A DNA stretch of 64,000 nucleotides from Buddleja alternifolia (GCA_019426215.1 CM033402.1:26013102-26077101); one strand, 5' to 3'; numbered from the stretch's first letter, positions 34,002 to 46,313 are shown. Notes: generated by a model from the letters alone, not told the origin. Translations and numbers: made by a program.

Positions 34002-34641
34002 GAATTCAATACGTTAGACGGTGGTTCAAACTTTAACACTTCGATGTATTGTTAAAACTATTGTTCGGACCGCAATTAACACAAATAAAAAGGAACGAAA
34101 GACACAAGTCCAGATATAACTTTATCTACCAAATACTTAAATCTGATAAAAATGATAAATATTAAACCTCCATATTGATCTCCGATCGCATACAACCAAG
34201 TGGTTCCAGCAAGAGATATGGTTGGTAGCACTTCTTAATCTCCTGAATTTAAACTACTGCACTAATTAAACTATGCTACTGCTAAGATTAGGCCTATTCC
34301 TAGAAAAATATAAAAAGATGCATATAGTCTTCTTCTTGTGTTGTCCTTTTTTTTCCTCCTCTGCCTTGCCCTTTATCACGTACTTACTTTCATTGCGATT
34401 AGTAACTCCCTTCAACCGCATTTTCAAACTGATTGGATTGGCGCGTCTATGAATTGGGTAACTTCTTTCTCTTTTGGGCGTCTTTTGGCGAGCTTCCAAT
34501 TTAGTGGCATATTAAGTTTGGTCATATTCATTATAAAATCAATCTGAATTGCTTTAGGCCTGTTCCCGATTTTAATTAGTCATCATATGGGTTATTCGGG
34601 CCTTTTATTTTAGTGAGCTCATTTCATTTTAGATGTAAACA
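34002..34641 (-). repeat. Tat-1 3' LTR, 3' end truncated
   Basis: Collinear with about 46445-46886: gacggtggttcaaactttaa, agtccagatataactttatc, tggcatattaagtttgg, tttaggcctgttcccgattt and ttttattttagtgag. On the minus strand it starts TGTTTACATC at 34641, preceded by the PPT. It holds about 200 bp (about 34205-34450) missing from the right LTR, so that copy has a deletion. Homology ends at about 34002. Confidence 0.85.
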
Positions 34642-34657
34642 AATGCCCCCCTAATAC
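34642..34657 (-). other. Tat-1 polypurine tract
   Basis: On the minus strand GTATTAGGGGGGCATT lies directly before the LTR start TGTTTACATC. This position defines the LTR as the 3' one and the element as minus-strand. Confidence 0.8.
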
Positions 34658-34703
34658 ACGTGAATAATTCAGATTCACGTGTATTAAAAGACACGTTCAT
34701 TCT

Positions 34704-34873
34704 TTTTAATAACAGATGACCATTCGGATTCCAGGTCATCAGAAATCATGCCTTTTATAACAGACTTTCAATAAATTTTGTGACTATTTTTAGTAATAGA
34801 CGACCATTCGGATTCCAAGTCATCAAAAGTCATGCCTTTTTGTAACAGACTTCTAATAAATTTGGCGGCTATG
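34704..34873. repeat. Two-copy tandem repeat, about 85-bp unit
   Basis: The block gaccattcggattccaggtc followed by atgccttttataacagactt is repeated once (34789-34873) with substitutions. It lies between the PPT of Tat-1 and the antisense gene, where the antisense gene's promoter would be. Confidence 0.8.
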
Positions 34874-35090
34874 GAAAGACGCGCCCTTTTGCATTCATCT
34901 TCTCCACTACCTTTCATTTATTTAGGTGTGTCGTTAGTGACAAGGAAACTTATATATCTCTGTATTTCATTCTTGGGATACACAAGAATTCAAAATTTCC
35001 CCTTTCCTTCCTTCTTGATCAGACTTACGCAAACAAATCGCCATTTCTATTCTATTTCTTGTTAGTGTTTTTTTACCATTTTTTGCAGAA

Positions 35091-38000
35091 ATGGCTTTTC
35101 CCCACCATAACTCAGTACATAACCTGACCTCTCTAGTTCCTCGAGCGTCCATTTTGGACTGTGAGGAGGCATCGGACTTATACGAGGAAAATAGGGTATT
35201 CGAAGCCCATTATTATGCTAAGGTCTCCTCTATCAGCACGACGCACATCGTTCCTCGATGGGCCTCTGATCGTCACGGCCAGACTCTTAGCCATCTGGCG
35301 TTGGGTCCTCGCTTTGAGTCATCTGCCTTCGAAGCTGAGGCTCCGCTTGTTCCCAACCTGCTCGGGACATGGCCTGCTCTCGAGAGTGATAATGCCCCCA
35401 TTTGTTTTAAGGGGTCCCGTAAATTCTCCTAGATCAACTCGACAAATCCCACTATTGGATGGATTGGCAATACCGATGCCTTTCCATGGTTCAATCGCCT
35501 CTGGCGATTTCATGCGAAATGGGAGTGTAATCGAATAATAGGGCTAATTCGAATAGTCTGCTACCAAACTTTACCCTTGGAACAGGTGATGACTAGTTCA
35601 CTTTCTCTCTCATGGCATCCGTTGTATAATTGTTTCGTTTTGTCTCGGGGACTCCAAACGGTCACTCTCGAAGATGTGGCCCTGATTATTGGAACATCTC
35701 CCCACGGAGTCATATTACGTACTGGTGAAGCGAAACCGGGCGCTCAAGCACTCCTCAAGGCCTCCAATGTATGGTTCAAACACCATGGCAAGAGTGGGGG
35801 TGCCAACATTTCATATTCGGGTTTAGTCAAACACTTTACCAATACGAATGATGAGGTACCTGATTTCGAAGAGGTACTGTTCTTAAATTATGTCTTCTGC
35901 CACCTATTCATGAACGCAGGCTGCGCAGTGAATAAGACGTTTCTGCCCTTTGCTGCTAATATTACTATCACTTCAGATCCTGTCGAGTTGGGTCCCTTCA
36001 TCTTGGCCCAATTCTATAGAATGATGTTTCATATCTACGAAGAGCCTTCGAAGGTCCGAAAGGTTGCAGGTCCGTTATGGTTATTAACCTGCTGGGCATT
36101 CTTATACTATCCGAAGTTGCTAAATATCAGGACTCCCTCGATCGAAGAAGAGTCCCAATCCTCAAATATTGTTTAGCCCATTTTGAATTGGGCGTGTTAT
36201 AGGGAGGCTGCCGTAAACCTCTTGATTCCACTCGGTAAAGCCTCTTATTTTCTAGTGCTGAGTGCGTTGTACAACCCTTTGTACATTTCGACCTGGTGCC
36301 CTTTCTTCGAAACCAGACATGATCAGGCCCCGAATCACTGGTCACACGCAATCCTGCCATCCTGGTTGTTAGAAATTGACTCCCTGGGCGGACTGATAAT
36401 GATCGTCCTTATTGAAGATCTATCCTATCCTCTTGAGATCTCTTGTATGCGGATAACAATCTCGGAGTTGAGGTTTACAACCCTCGGGTATTTCTTTAAT
36501 ACTCTTTCATGTTATATTTCTTTGAGTGAATTCGAGTGAATATTCTTGTTTATTTACATACTACCTTTTTTGCAATTGTGTTCGAGACAGTTTGGCATTA
36601 ACCAAAGCTTCGCCCTGCCTTTTATGGGTACTTTGAATCGCTTGTGGACAGGCAGGTCATACAATATACCCAAGATAAAAAGGGAATTAGCCGAGGCATC
36701 TATTCGAGGGAAGCCTTCCAACCAGGTAGTCATTTCTCCCATTCGGCCTTCTATAGGATCCTTCGAGTGTATCCCCATTTTGTCGACTTCTGGAATCGAG
36801 TCTTGCAGCGCAACTTCTCGAGGCAAGTCATTTGAAAGTTGGTCATGGATGCCACAAGACTTTGTTCGGGATCTATTGAAATGACTGCATTATCAACAAT
36901 GTTGTCCTCTGAGGTAAGGGTATATAAGGGTTTTCTTCTTTTTCTTATTTCTATTTTGCACTTTAAATATCATGGTCTTTTGATTTCGGCTTGTATAAAC
37001 AGGACGATGCATATGTTATCCCTTTTTCACTCACATCGGGGTGGAGATTCGAGAGGGATAACCCCTTGGTCCCATCTCATGAGAGGCTTTATCAAGCCCT
37101 TCGAGAATCTGAGGCTTTAGCAGTGCTCCCTCTCAGGGCTATTCCACCTGCCCACTCCTCTAGGGCAGACAAAGCGAAGACCCCAGTTACTGCTACATCT
37201 CCACATGTAACTCGAAGACGTAGAACTGGGCGCATTACCATTCGAGAGCCTTCTTCCCCAACTCTTCAAACTGCCGCCGAGGATGAAGACAAAGATGAAT
37301 ATGCGCCCATCGTATTTCAAAGGCGTAGGTTACATGGGTCTTTCGAGGCTGGTAAATATTTTTCCCTCATCAATATATAAGTTCTCTGTATCTTTCTTTG
37401 TTTACACTAAACGGCGTTTGCCTACAGGCCCTTCGAGTGAGACTCCTTCTGAAGTGATTCCTCCACAAGAAGCCACACATGCTGAACCTATGGTAATTGA
37501 GATAGAAGATGAAGCTGAATTGAATATGCCATTACTGGCAGAGGCTCCATTCGAGGCGCCTTCACATGATATCCAATCCTAGTCAGAAAAACGCATGCAA
37601 GTCCTCGAAGACCACTCCTCGGGTATGTATTATAGCAATAGTTTTACTAAGATTTTATTATTTTTTCTTATACGGTAGTTTCTTAACCGGGATTTTTTAA
37701 AAAAATCCTTTATTTTGCAGACTCTTCAAGTGAAGAGACCTCGGTCAAGAAGCCTGCCCTTGTGGGAGCAGAAGAAACCATTGCTGAGGAAGCTCTCGAG
37801 TTGGGTTCCTCACAGCCTGTTGAACAAACTGCTGAAACCACACCATTCGAAGGTATGTTTGTAATAATGTTAACATTTCTTCGAAACGTCTCTTATGATT
37901 AAATTAACCTTTTATTTTCTTAGGTGTCGAAATTACCCCCGAGGAAATTCTAGAAGATCAAGTTGTGGCTCAGTCTCTTGAGATCCGGGATACTCCATCT

Positions 38001-38651
38001 ACTTCGAATGCAACGGTGCCTTCAATCGAAGGTAAGTATTTTTTGCCATGTCACTATATATCATTCACATGATCCTCTATTTCCCTTAAAGTATTTCGAT
38101 TATTATTCTCAGGGAATGTTGAGCTTATGCCCTTCTCGAGGGCTGATTTAAACGAAGCCCTTAGTGTGATCAAGCTTAACTCGACTAACCACGAAGGGCT
38201 TGGGAGGCTTCAAGCACTCCTGGATGGTGCGACGCCGAGGATTGCTTCCCAGTGTCGCCCTATGTTTATCGCGGCGAGGCAAATGTTCGAGAGCCGCTTG
38301 ACGGCTATCCAAGGTTTGATCGAGCAAGGCTTTACCCCTTTCGAAGAAGAGATTCACCCTGTGGGGTCCCAGCAATTGGGTCAACTTCAAGGCCGAGTTC
38401 CGACTTTGGAAGATACTCGAGCCGGTTATCTGGTCCAAGTTTCTGAGTTAGATACCAGAATTGCCGGTCTCCAAGCCGAGAGGGACCATCTTTTAGATTT
38501 GGCCAACAAGACTAATGAAGAATTGGTTGTGGTTAGTAATCAAATTGCTCTCCTCACCCGTGAATCCGAAACAGTGGTGAAACTGGCATTACTCGAGAAG
38601 GATGCTTTCTTATTGGCTATTAATGTTTTGATAGACTCTTTACATTTCTAG
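35091..38651 (+). pseudogene. Antisense PMD (plant mobile domain) gene inside Tat-1, multi-exon
   Basis: Opposite in strand to gag-pol, lying between pol and the 3' LTR. The first long frame starts MAFPHHNSVHNLTSLVPRAS and runs through FVLSRGLQTVTLEDVALIIG and FLNYVFCHLFMNAGCAVNKT, the pattern of the plant mobile (aminotransferase-like) domain. It continues through GINQSFALPF near 36594. Then follow good GT-AG introns at 36914-37002, 37352-37427, 37623-37720, 37853-37923 and 38032-38112 (71-98 bp); another near 36488-36590 is likely but its acceptor is uncertain. The exons 37428-37622, 37721-37852 and 37924-38031 are 195, 132 and 108 bp, all multiples of three, and encode an acidic Pro/Glu/Ser/Thr linker. 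The last exon encodes a helical coiled-coil tail (SELDTRIAGLQAERDHLLDL). Three in-frame stops (35430, 36174 and about 37580) indicate a decayed copy. Confidence 0.78.
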
Positions 38652-38695
38652 AATAGGTTTGTAGAGTAGTACTCTTTCGAATAGCTTTTTGTACT

Positions 38696-39495
38696 CTAAT
38701 TATTATTTATGAACAAATTTCCAAGTAATCTTTCGAATATAACATCTGCATTTTCTTTCCATATACTTGGTGTATATTTTTTCAAATGTTTTGCATTTAA
38801 ACTCCTTCCACATTCTTTTCCATTTAAATACTGGAGTATAAATGAGTTTCCTGATAATTTGCTCGAGATCAGAAAAGGCCTTTCCCACTTAGGCGACCAT
38901 TTTCCATAAAAATGATTTTTCGAATCTTCTGGTAATATCATTTTCCAGACTAAGTCCCCCACTTCGAAGGATCTTGTTTTTACCTTTTTATTATAACTTT
39001 TCTCTACTCTGCTCTTCTGGAGTTCGATTTGCTGTAATGCCATTATTTGAATCATTTCGTGATCTAGTTTTTCGATGGTCATATTCTCGACATACTCCTT
39101 TTGTGTGAGTTTCGATTGCTCTAAAATTCTTTTTGACTTAATGTTTATTTCCATTAGGATAACCGCTTCATGACCGTATACCAATTGAAAGGTGTAACCC
39201 CTAGGCTATCCTTTTTAATAGTTCTTAATGCCTATAAAGTATCAATAAGCAATCCGTGCCAAACTTTAGGATTGTTTTGTATCATTTTCGAGATACATCC
39301 TTTAATCAATTTATTTGAAGATTCAGCTTGTCCGTTTGCTTGAGCGTAATAAGGGGTTGAATTCAACAACTCTATCTTAAATTGATTCAGAAATTCGAGC
39401 ATTTTCGTGCTATTGAAAACCCTAGCCTGGTCAAAATTTATAGACTCAGGTATTCCAAACCGAGTTATAAAGTGTTCCTTGATAAAGTTGACCAC
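38696..39495 (-). pseudogene. Tat-1 integrase catalytic and C-terminal region
   Basis: Two frames on the minus strand. 39495-39232 contains ESINFDQARVFNSTKMLEFL (Asp) and STPYYAQANGQAESSNKLIK (Glu), the D and E of the Ty3/gypsy integrase DDE core; the first Asp lies in the degraded stretch beyond 39495. 39184-38696 contains MVYGHEAVILMEINIKSKRI and VKTRSFEVGDLVWKMILPED, the C-terminal SH3-like tail. The ORF ends 44 bp from the end of the convergent PMD gene. Confidence 0.88.
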
Positions 39496-40166
39496 AAGTT
39501 ATAAAGTGTTCCTTCAACCCACTTTGTAAAGTAGTCTGTGGCTACTAAAATATACTTGTGCCTCTTCAAAGAAGCTGGTTTTATCTCACCTATGATATCT
39601 ATAGCCCATCCTCGAAATGGCCACGGCTTTATAATCGAGTTAAGTTCAACTGTGGGCCGCCGTAATATTTTGCCATACTTTTGACACTGTTTGCAACTTT
39701 TTGCATAATTTATGTAATCTCGGAGGATAGTGGACCAGTGAAAGCCGTATCAATGTATCAACCATCTCATCTTTTGGCCAGCCTGATGCGCCCCACAAAT
39801 CCCCACGTGGGTTTCTACCATGATAACCAAAGCGTCCTCTAGATCGAGACACTTTAATAAAACCCCTTGAGGATCTTTTCGATGCAATTCCTGCCCATCA
39901 TAAAAATAATGGTGGGCCATTAGTTTTAACCTATTCGTGAATCCTCCTTTGGCTGGATTCTTTAAGTATTCTATAATCTCGAGACGCCAATCTTCTTTTT
40001 CTTTGAATATATCAATTTTGTTAATCTGCAATACCCTTTGTTCGAAGGGCAGCGAAATTCTCGTCTCGAGTTGAATTGTTGACTCTAGTAAGTCAAGATC
40101 GATCCTATAACCTGACGCCATTTGGGCCAAATCATTCGAAATTTGATTTTTTTTCCCTTGGGACAT
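39496..40166 (-). pseudogene. Tat-1 integrase N-terminal zinc-binding region
   Basis: The minus-strand frame 40166-39750 reads LMAHHYFYDGQELHRKDPQG, CLDLEDALVIMVETHVGICG and AHQAGQKMRWLIH, the HHCC zinc finger (H2C2) before gypsy integrase. A frameshift follows, and the core N-terminus between 39496 and 39750 is in broken frames (KAASLKRHKYILVATDYFTK-like). A direct repeat of taaagtgttcctt at about 39468-39513 sits at a small rearrangement. Confidence 0.75.
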
Positions 40167-40175
40167 ATGTAATCT

Positions 40176-40907
40176 CTACTGACTCGAAATATTTAACAAT
40201 TGATGTACTCGAGCATATGAGGCTATTGATACTGGGCTAACGCATTTAAAGACTCCCTTTACTTGATTTATGATCAATTGAGAATCTTCCTTTATCTCGA
40301 TATTTCCTGCACCCATATCGAGTAATATTTCTAACCCTAATATGAGGGTTTCATATTCTGCTCTATTATTTGTGCAATCCCCCTCGATTCTTGCACACAT
40401 TTTGGTAATCAATTTTGATGGAGATATGATATGTATCCCTATTCCAGCGCTATCTCGAGTACTTGACCCATCAAAATACAAAATCCAAGGGACCTTGTTA
40501 ATGAAATTAACCTCGAGATTTTCAGGCACTTCATCTTTCATCAGAGGGTGATCAGCCAGGAAATCGGTTATCACTTGACCTTTCACAGCCTTTTGAGGCA
40601 TATAGCACAAATCAAACTGAAGCAGACTGCGACTCCATTTGCTCAATCGCCCCCTCATCAATGGTTGATTGATCATGAACTTAATCACATTCGTTGGTGA
40701 AACTACTTCGATCGAATAAGACATGAAATAGTGTCTCAATTTGACTGATGCAAAGTATAGACTTAAGCACCATTTTTCAACTGAAGTGTATCTTTTCTCG
40801 GTATCATTTAACAACTTACTTAAATAAAAAACAGACTGTTCGTAGCCTCTATCATCTTTCTGTACCATAAGGCAACCAACTGAATGATCATCCGTAGATA
40901 TGTACAA
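40176..40907 (-). pseudogene. Tat-1 RNase H plus second (archaeal-type) RNase H domain
   Basis: The first part, YISTDDHSVGCLMVQKDDRG and YEQSVFYLSKLLNDTEKRYT, is the usual gypsy RT-associated RNase H, in which copia-like residues HDE are replaced. The second part, VPWILYFDGSSTRDSAGIGI, RIEGDCTNNRAEYETLILGL and AGNIEIKEDSQLIINQVKGV, is an additional RNase HI-like domain with conserved DGS, E and D residues. Dual RNase H domains are characteristic of the Tat lineage. It ends with a stop after LLNISSQ. Confidence 0.88.
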
Positions 40908-40954
40908 CCTTAAGTTTTTTCCTTTTCAGGGAGGAATTAAAACTGGTGGTTGGG

Positions 40955-42103
40955 TTAAATATCTTTTATGGCTTCAAAAGCCTCTTGTTGTTTATTTCCC
41001 CGAACGAATTCATCCTCGTCTTTAAAACGTAAGATAGGTGAGAATGCTTCTGTTTTTCGGGCTAAATTAGCTGTGAATCTTCGCAAGAAATTAACCTGCC
41101 CTAGGAAACGTTGCAGCTCTTTCTTATTTCTTGGGGGTTTAGCTTCCAAGATAGCTTTAGCTTTGTTTCGATCAACCTCTTTACCTCGATTATGAATTAG
41201 GAATCTTAGAAAGTTTCCAGCTCCCACGCCGAAAGCACATTTCAATGGATTCATTTTCAACTTGAAATGTCTCATTCGTTCGAAGGCCTCAGTTAATGAT
41301 TTCAAATGGTCTTGATAGGTTTGATCTTTGACCACTATATCATCTATATATATTTCGAGGGATTTACCGATTAGGTCATGGAACATATAATTCATGGTCC
41401 TTTGGTATGTGTCCCCGACATTTTTTAATTCAAAGGGCATAGCATTCCATTCGAAAGTACCTATGGAACCTGGGCACCGAAATGCTATTTTGTTCCTATC
41501 TACTTCGGATATTTTTAGTTGATAATATCGAGAGTAGCCATCCATAAAGGACATCACTTTATGTCTTGCAGCTGCGTCGATCAAGACATTAGCCATGGGC
41601 ATGGGATATTCATCTTTAGGTGTAGCTCTATTTAGATCTCGAAAGTCAATACAGATCCTTACTTTCCCATTCTTCTTGATTACTGGGACTATATTTGCCA
41701 ACCATTCGACGTATTGAGTTAGTCTTATGAAATTGGCTTCAACTAACTTTCCAATCTCATCTTTAATTGCACCCATCAAATCTGGAGACAATCCACGAGG
41801 TGCCTGTATTACCGGCTTAAAACCAGGTTTGATCGGCAACTCATGTCGAGCGACATTCATATCTATTCCAGGCATCTCGTGATGCGCCCATGCAAAACAA
41901 TCTTTATACTGATGTAAGATTTCTCTTTCGAATTGATCTAATTTCGAACTTATATAAGTCATTTTTGGATCCTTTGTTGTTCCAAGATTGATTTCCTCTA
42001 GAGAGTCTTGGATATCTTTCCTGATATCCTCATCAGGTTTCACAACCCCTTGTTCGAACATATCAGTTGCACAGTTTCCTTTGGTTTTGAAACATTCAAT
42101 CAC
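40955..42103 (-). pseudogene. Tat-1 reverse transcriptase
   Basis: Minus-strand ORF of 382 codons. It reads PGIDMNVARHELPIKPGFKP, then KNGKVRICIDFRDLNRATPK, SFMDGYSRYYQLKISEVDRN, FRCPGSIGTFEWNAMPFELK and the catalytic GKSLEIYIDDIVVKDQTYQD, followed by RFLGQVNFLRRFTANLARKT. All seven RT blocks are recognisable, and the YIDD catalytic box is intact (Ile instead of Val). The reading frame is open, so the RT may be recently silenced, but flanking regions have stops. Confidence 0.92.
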
Positions 42104-42256
42104 ACTATTATTAACACTTGTATTACATTCTTAGACTAAGATATGATTGTACGTAGATAAACTTGAAATAACATTTCCGATTAGTAATTTCTTAAACAAG
42201 CATTCGAATACATCATCATAATTAACTTTGTCCATCTAAAACTAAATAAAAGAAGA

Positions 42257-43390
42257 TTACAAAGTCCCTACATCGACTTGATCTAAACTATTATCTACTT
42301 CGGTCGTAGACTGTCCCTCATCGTTTCGAGTTATGATGACTTTTTCTTCATCTCTTGCTCCTGCTGTTTCGATGGCTGGTAACTCTACTCCTCGGCTATC
42401 TTTTATTTTAGCTCCTCTAGCCAGGTACCTAGCATGGACAATGTGAGTATCAATGAAATAAGAATCTTTTTCGGCCTTGATAATTTCGAATTTATGTCCA
42501 TTCCAGCAAACTAACACTTGATGCAGGGTCGAAGGAATACAGTAATTTTGATGTATCCAATCTCTCCGCAATAAGGCATTAAACAATGGTGCATTCGTGT
42601 TGCCCACAAAAAATTAAGAGTATGAACTTTGAGTCCCAACCTTAATCCGGCAGGGTAGGACCCCAGCTACTCGAGTAGCTTGCCTAGAAAAACCATATAG
42701 TGACACATCAGTAATGACTAGGTCTTTCACTGTTTTTCCTAATTTTATTAATGTTTTTTCGGGCATAATGTTAACAGTGGCACCATTGTCAACTAGAACT
42801 TTGCTAATTCTAATGCCTTCAATTTCGGCCCTTACAAATAAAGGCCTCATATGGTTATTATCGATCTTCTCTTTCGAGAATAGAAGATCAACTAAGTTCT
42901 GATTATCTTTTTTCATTTTAAGTAACTTACAATTAGGAATTTCTGACTTGGAAATATTACCTGACTCAGAGATGGTCATCATCTCAAGAGATTTCTCTTC
43001 TTCGTCCATTACATCTTCTTTCGCAGCGAATGTTCCTGGTAAAATAGTTACCATATTCACATCTTTGTCTTCTTCAAATTCCAAGGCTCTTTTTAAGGAT
43101 GTCTCTTTTGTTTTCAAATCGGCTTCGCTTGCCGATTCCTTATAATTAGAATCTCCTAACAGGATATCCAAGTCGTCGCCTGACTCGAAATAATCAAGGT
43201 TTTCATCCTTTTCGAATCTTGTACTCTTCCCTTTCAAGCCAGTATCCTTAAATAGATCACTTAACTGATCAACATCTTTCTCATACTCTTCTTTCTCAAT
43301 TACCTTAGCTTTCAACAGCCCCCTGTTTAATGCCCCTTTTTCGATTCGAAGGTTTGCAATAATAGCCTTCTGCTGCATTTCTAAAGCCAC
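42257..43390 (-). pseudogene. Tat-1 protease and protease-RT linker
   Basis: 43390-42614 contains an acidic spacer and then PLFVRAEIEGIRISKVLVDN followed by GATVNIMPEKTLIKLG: the retropepsin core, with DNGA in place of DTGA, a variant common in Tat elements. 42607-42257 continues with APLFNALLRRDWIHQNYCIP and LVCWNGHKFEIIKAEKDSYF. A single stop at about 42612 separates the two. Confidence 0.85.
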
Positions 43391-43396
43391 AGAAGC

Positions 43397-46279
43397 TCAA
43401 GAGTAAGCTACTTGTTGTTTAACAGCCTTCTGGTGGCTATTTTTTCTTTTCTCGATCTGCTCGTTGGGTCCACCCAGACGACTGAATGGTGAACCTCTTC
43501 CTATTGACGAAGGCTTACTATAACCTCTGCCTCCTCTTCCTCGGAAGTGCTGATTATAGAGCTGATAGTTGTAGTTGTTGTTCTCATATCTCTGTCTTTT
43601 GTTCCATTCCCTTTGGTAGGCTAGGATCCAATCGGGATCATTCGGGATCACTTGCAACCTTACCAACTCGTAATGTAGGGTATCGGCACATTGACTGCAG
43701 AGTATCTTCTGCATCTGGGTAAGATTGTTCACCACTCTCGCAGGGGTCTGATAGATGATTTCACACTTGGGGGTCTCGAGTGCCTCCTTGTATGATTTCT
43801 CTTCCATCTTTTGGACCAGAGGAGCTGATTCGATTTGTATCTCCTTCTCCTTAGGCCTTCCATCTTGACCAAATTCCAAGATTCGTTTGTCCTCTCCAGA
43901 CAAACTATTTTGCCCCTTTCGAATTGCTTGGCGACAAAATGCCTGAAGATTTAGCACTGGTCAGTGGTATGCATCGTGTTCATGTGCCATCTGCACATGC
44001 CCTCAAGCCCATCATCGTTGATTTTTGGGAAGGTCAAGACTCCTTCATCTATGAGTCTGTTAAAAATCCTGTTCGCCAGTTTAGCTTCCTTTGGGACCTG
44101 TTCATTTGCGAATTCCGATAAAATGTTAGAACATTCAGGTAAATTAATTTCCAGAGTATTAATTTCGAAATTTAACATAGGGAATGGATCTTCATCTATA
44201 CTCGTTTTTCGATTTCCGGGGAAGGTTATTTCGTTCGAGTCCAATTTTGATTGTATTAAGTTTTGGAACATGATAAATTCTCTTGTTTCGTGTGTAAAGG
44301 CATTATGCCATTTACAATAAGGTTTTCCTTTGGCTTCTGCCTTGGTTGGGAATTGATGTTTTCCTTTAATCCTTAATTTCTTATTGGCTAGTAGTCAATC
44401 AAATATTTTTTCTGTCTTTTTTACGTCAAAAGTGTATTTCTTATCTTTCTTTAACTGTAAAGAACCCATTGCTTCACACTCTTTTTGTTCGAGTGCTCCA
44501 CATTGGAATGGGGGCCCTTTTATGAATTCTGTGAGGTCTACTTTGTAGGCATCCTCGAATACCCAAGGTGCTGATATTTAGAATGTGTTAAGTCCTTGGT
44601 GTTTTCTTAAGCTTTCTTCTTTTAAAATATTCTCATATCTAGTTGCACTCTTTGTCAGACTCCGAAAATCTGGGAAAATCATTCCATCGAATTTTATTTT
44701 AAAATCGAAGGACATATTCTATTGTGCTAACTGCTCAAATTTGGACTCAGGTAAATTCAAATGGCACTTAACCCGAGCCTTTTTGAATCTTGATAAGAAT
44801 TCTTCTATAGACTCTCCTATGTTTTGCTTGATCTTGGCTAAATTGCTCATGGATATCCCTGGATCCGTTCAAGCGAAGTGGTTCTCAAATTGGAACTGCA
44901 TCTCCTCCCAAGTATGAATTAAGTTTGGAAATAAGTTAATGTACCAATTAAAGGCTGACCTTGTTAGGGAACTAGGGAATAACCTTAGCTTAAGATAATC
45001 TTGATTTGCCGCTTCTCGACACTGGCAGGTGAATCGAGATAAGTGTTCTAGAGCTGACACACTGTCATCTCCAGAAAACAATGTAAAGTTGACCGTCTCA
45101 GTTCTTCAAAGAAAAAATTCACATTTTTGTGAGAAAATTCTATCGAAATCTTTGGGGGCGTTCCGTATCCCCGATCTTCCAAATTCGGGACTTTATACAT
45201 CCTAGGAAAAGGGAAGTTCCTATCTACCCATTCAGGATATGGATTCCTTGGAATTAACCTTTGGTTCTTCCTAAAAACGGGACGGTACATTCTTTCGATT
45301 ACTAATTCAATTTGATTTTGGAGTGGGTCTTGGACTGGTTGCCCTAAATTACCCCCCATATTGCCATTGTGACCAACTTGCCCCCTAGCAAGTGGCACTT
45401 GGAAGTTATTTGGAATGTAATTAAAATTCAGATTATTTTGACATCTAGGTAAATTTTGATTCTCTGCATTTACGGGGTTATTCGACACCCCAGGAAAGCT
45501 TGGCCCTTGATGATGGTTTTGCCCCCAAGCAAAATATCCCTGGGCCGAGTTAAACCCGGTCTCGATGTTTCCAAAACTCATATTTGGCGGTTATCCCACC
45601 GGATTTTGTCCCATCCCGTTCAGCGGTACGAGCCCATTAGGTCTTGTATTTTGAATATTATTTGCATTCAAGCTAGCATTATACGCATTAGGATGTGCTG
45701 TTTGGTTATGATTCGCACTTACATTGTGAGGTTAAAGATTAACATTAGTATTGCCCTCGAAAGGTGAAGGCCCCAAAGTCTGATTAATTTCGAATTGACC
45801 ATTTCGAGGCCCGTTTTCTCGAGGATACCCTAGAGGAATTTCGTTTGGATTAATGTATCTACTTTGAATTCTTGGTTCTACCGCCTGTGATACCTTTTCA
45901 ATTAAAATATTATGTCGGTTGATTAGGGGCTCGAGTGCCTCATCACCTGAGCATTTATCATGCCAGAGAATGCGTCACAAGTTTGATTAAAGATTTCTCC
46001 TAATTTTGTTATCACTTGAGTGACCTCTCGAGCAAGGCCTTCTCGAGCGCTTACAACAATATCTTATACTATTTCTGTAAATATGCGAGCAGACTCTTGG
46101 GCCAATGCTCGGTAGTGATCATTGAATTCTCTTCACTGATCTTCTCGAGCATTTATCAGAGTTTGCTTCATAACCCGAACAAACTATTCATACATCTTAT
46201 CGGCCCTAACCTTGTGTTTAGAGATGGTTTGGGTCTCCAGATCCTCACTGAGTCCTTTTTGAGTAGAATTCGCAGACAT
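43397..46279 (-). pseudogene. Tat-1 gag, frameshifted
   Basis: The gag start is ATG at 46279 (MSANSTQKGLSEDLETQTIS), 34 bp after the PBS. There are many stops in the first kilobase. 45581-45048 reads MSFGNIETGFNSAQGYFAWG and, later, the junction to capsid. 45081-44869 (MFSGDDSVSALEHLSRFTCQ, SLTRSAFNWYINLFPNLIHT) is the Retrotrans_gag capsid domain. 44271-43951 and 43957-43397 give the C-terminal part; a zinc knuckle is not obvious. Gag would form the virus-like particle in the cytoplasm; this copy cannot. Confidence 0.82.
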
Positions 46280-46313
46280 TTTATACTTTTATCGGGAGTC
46301 AATTAAGCAAAAA

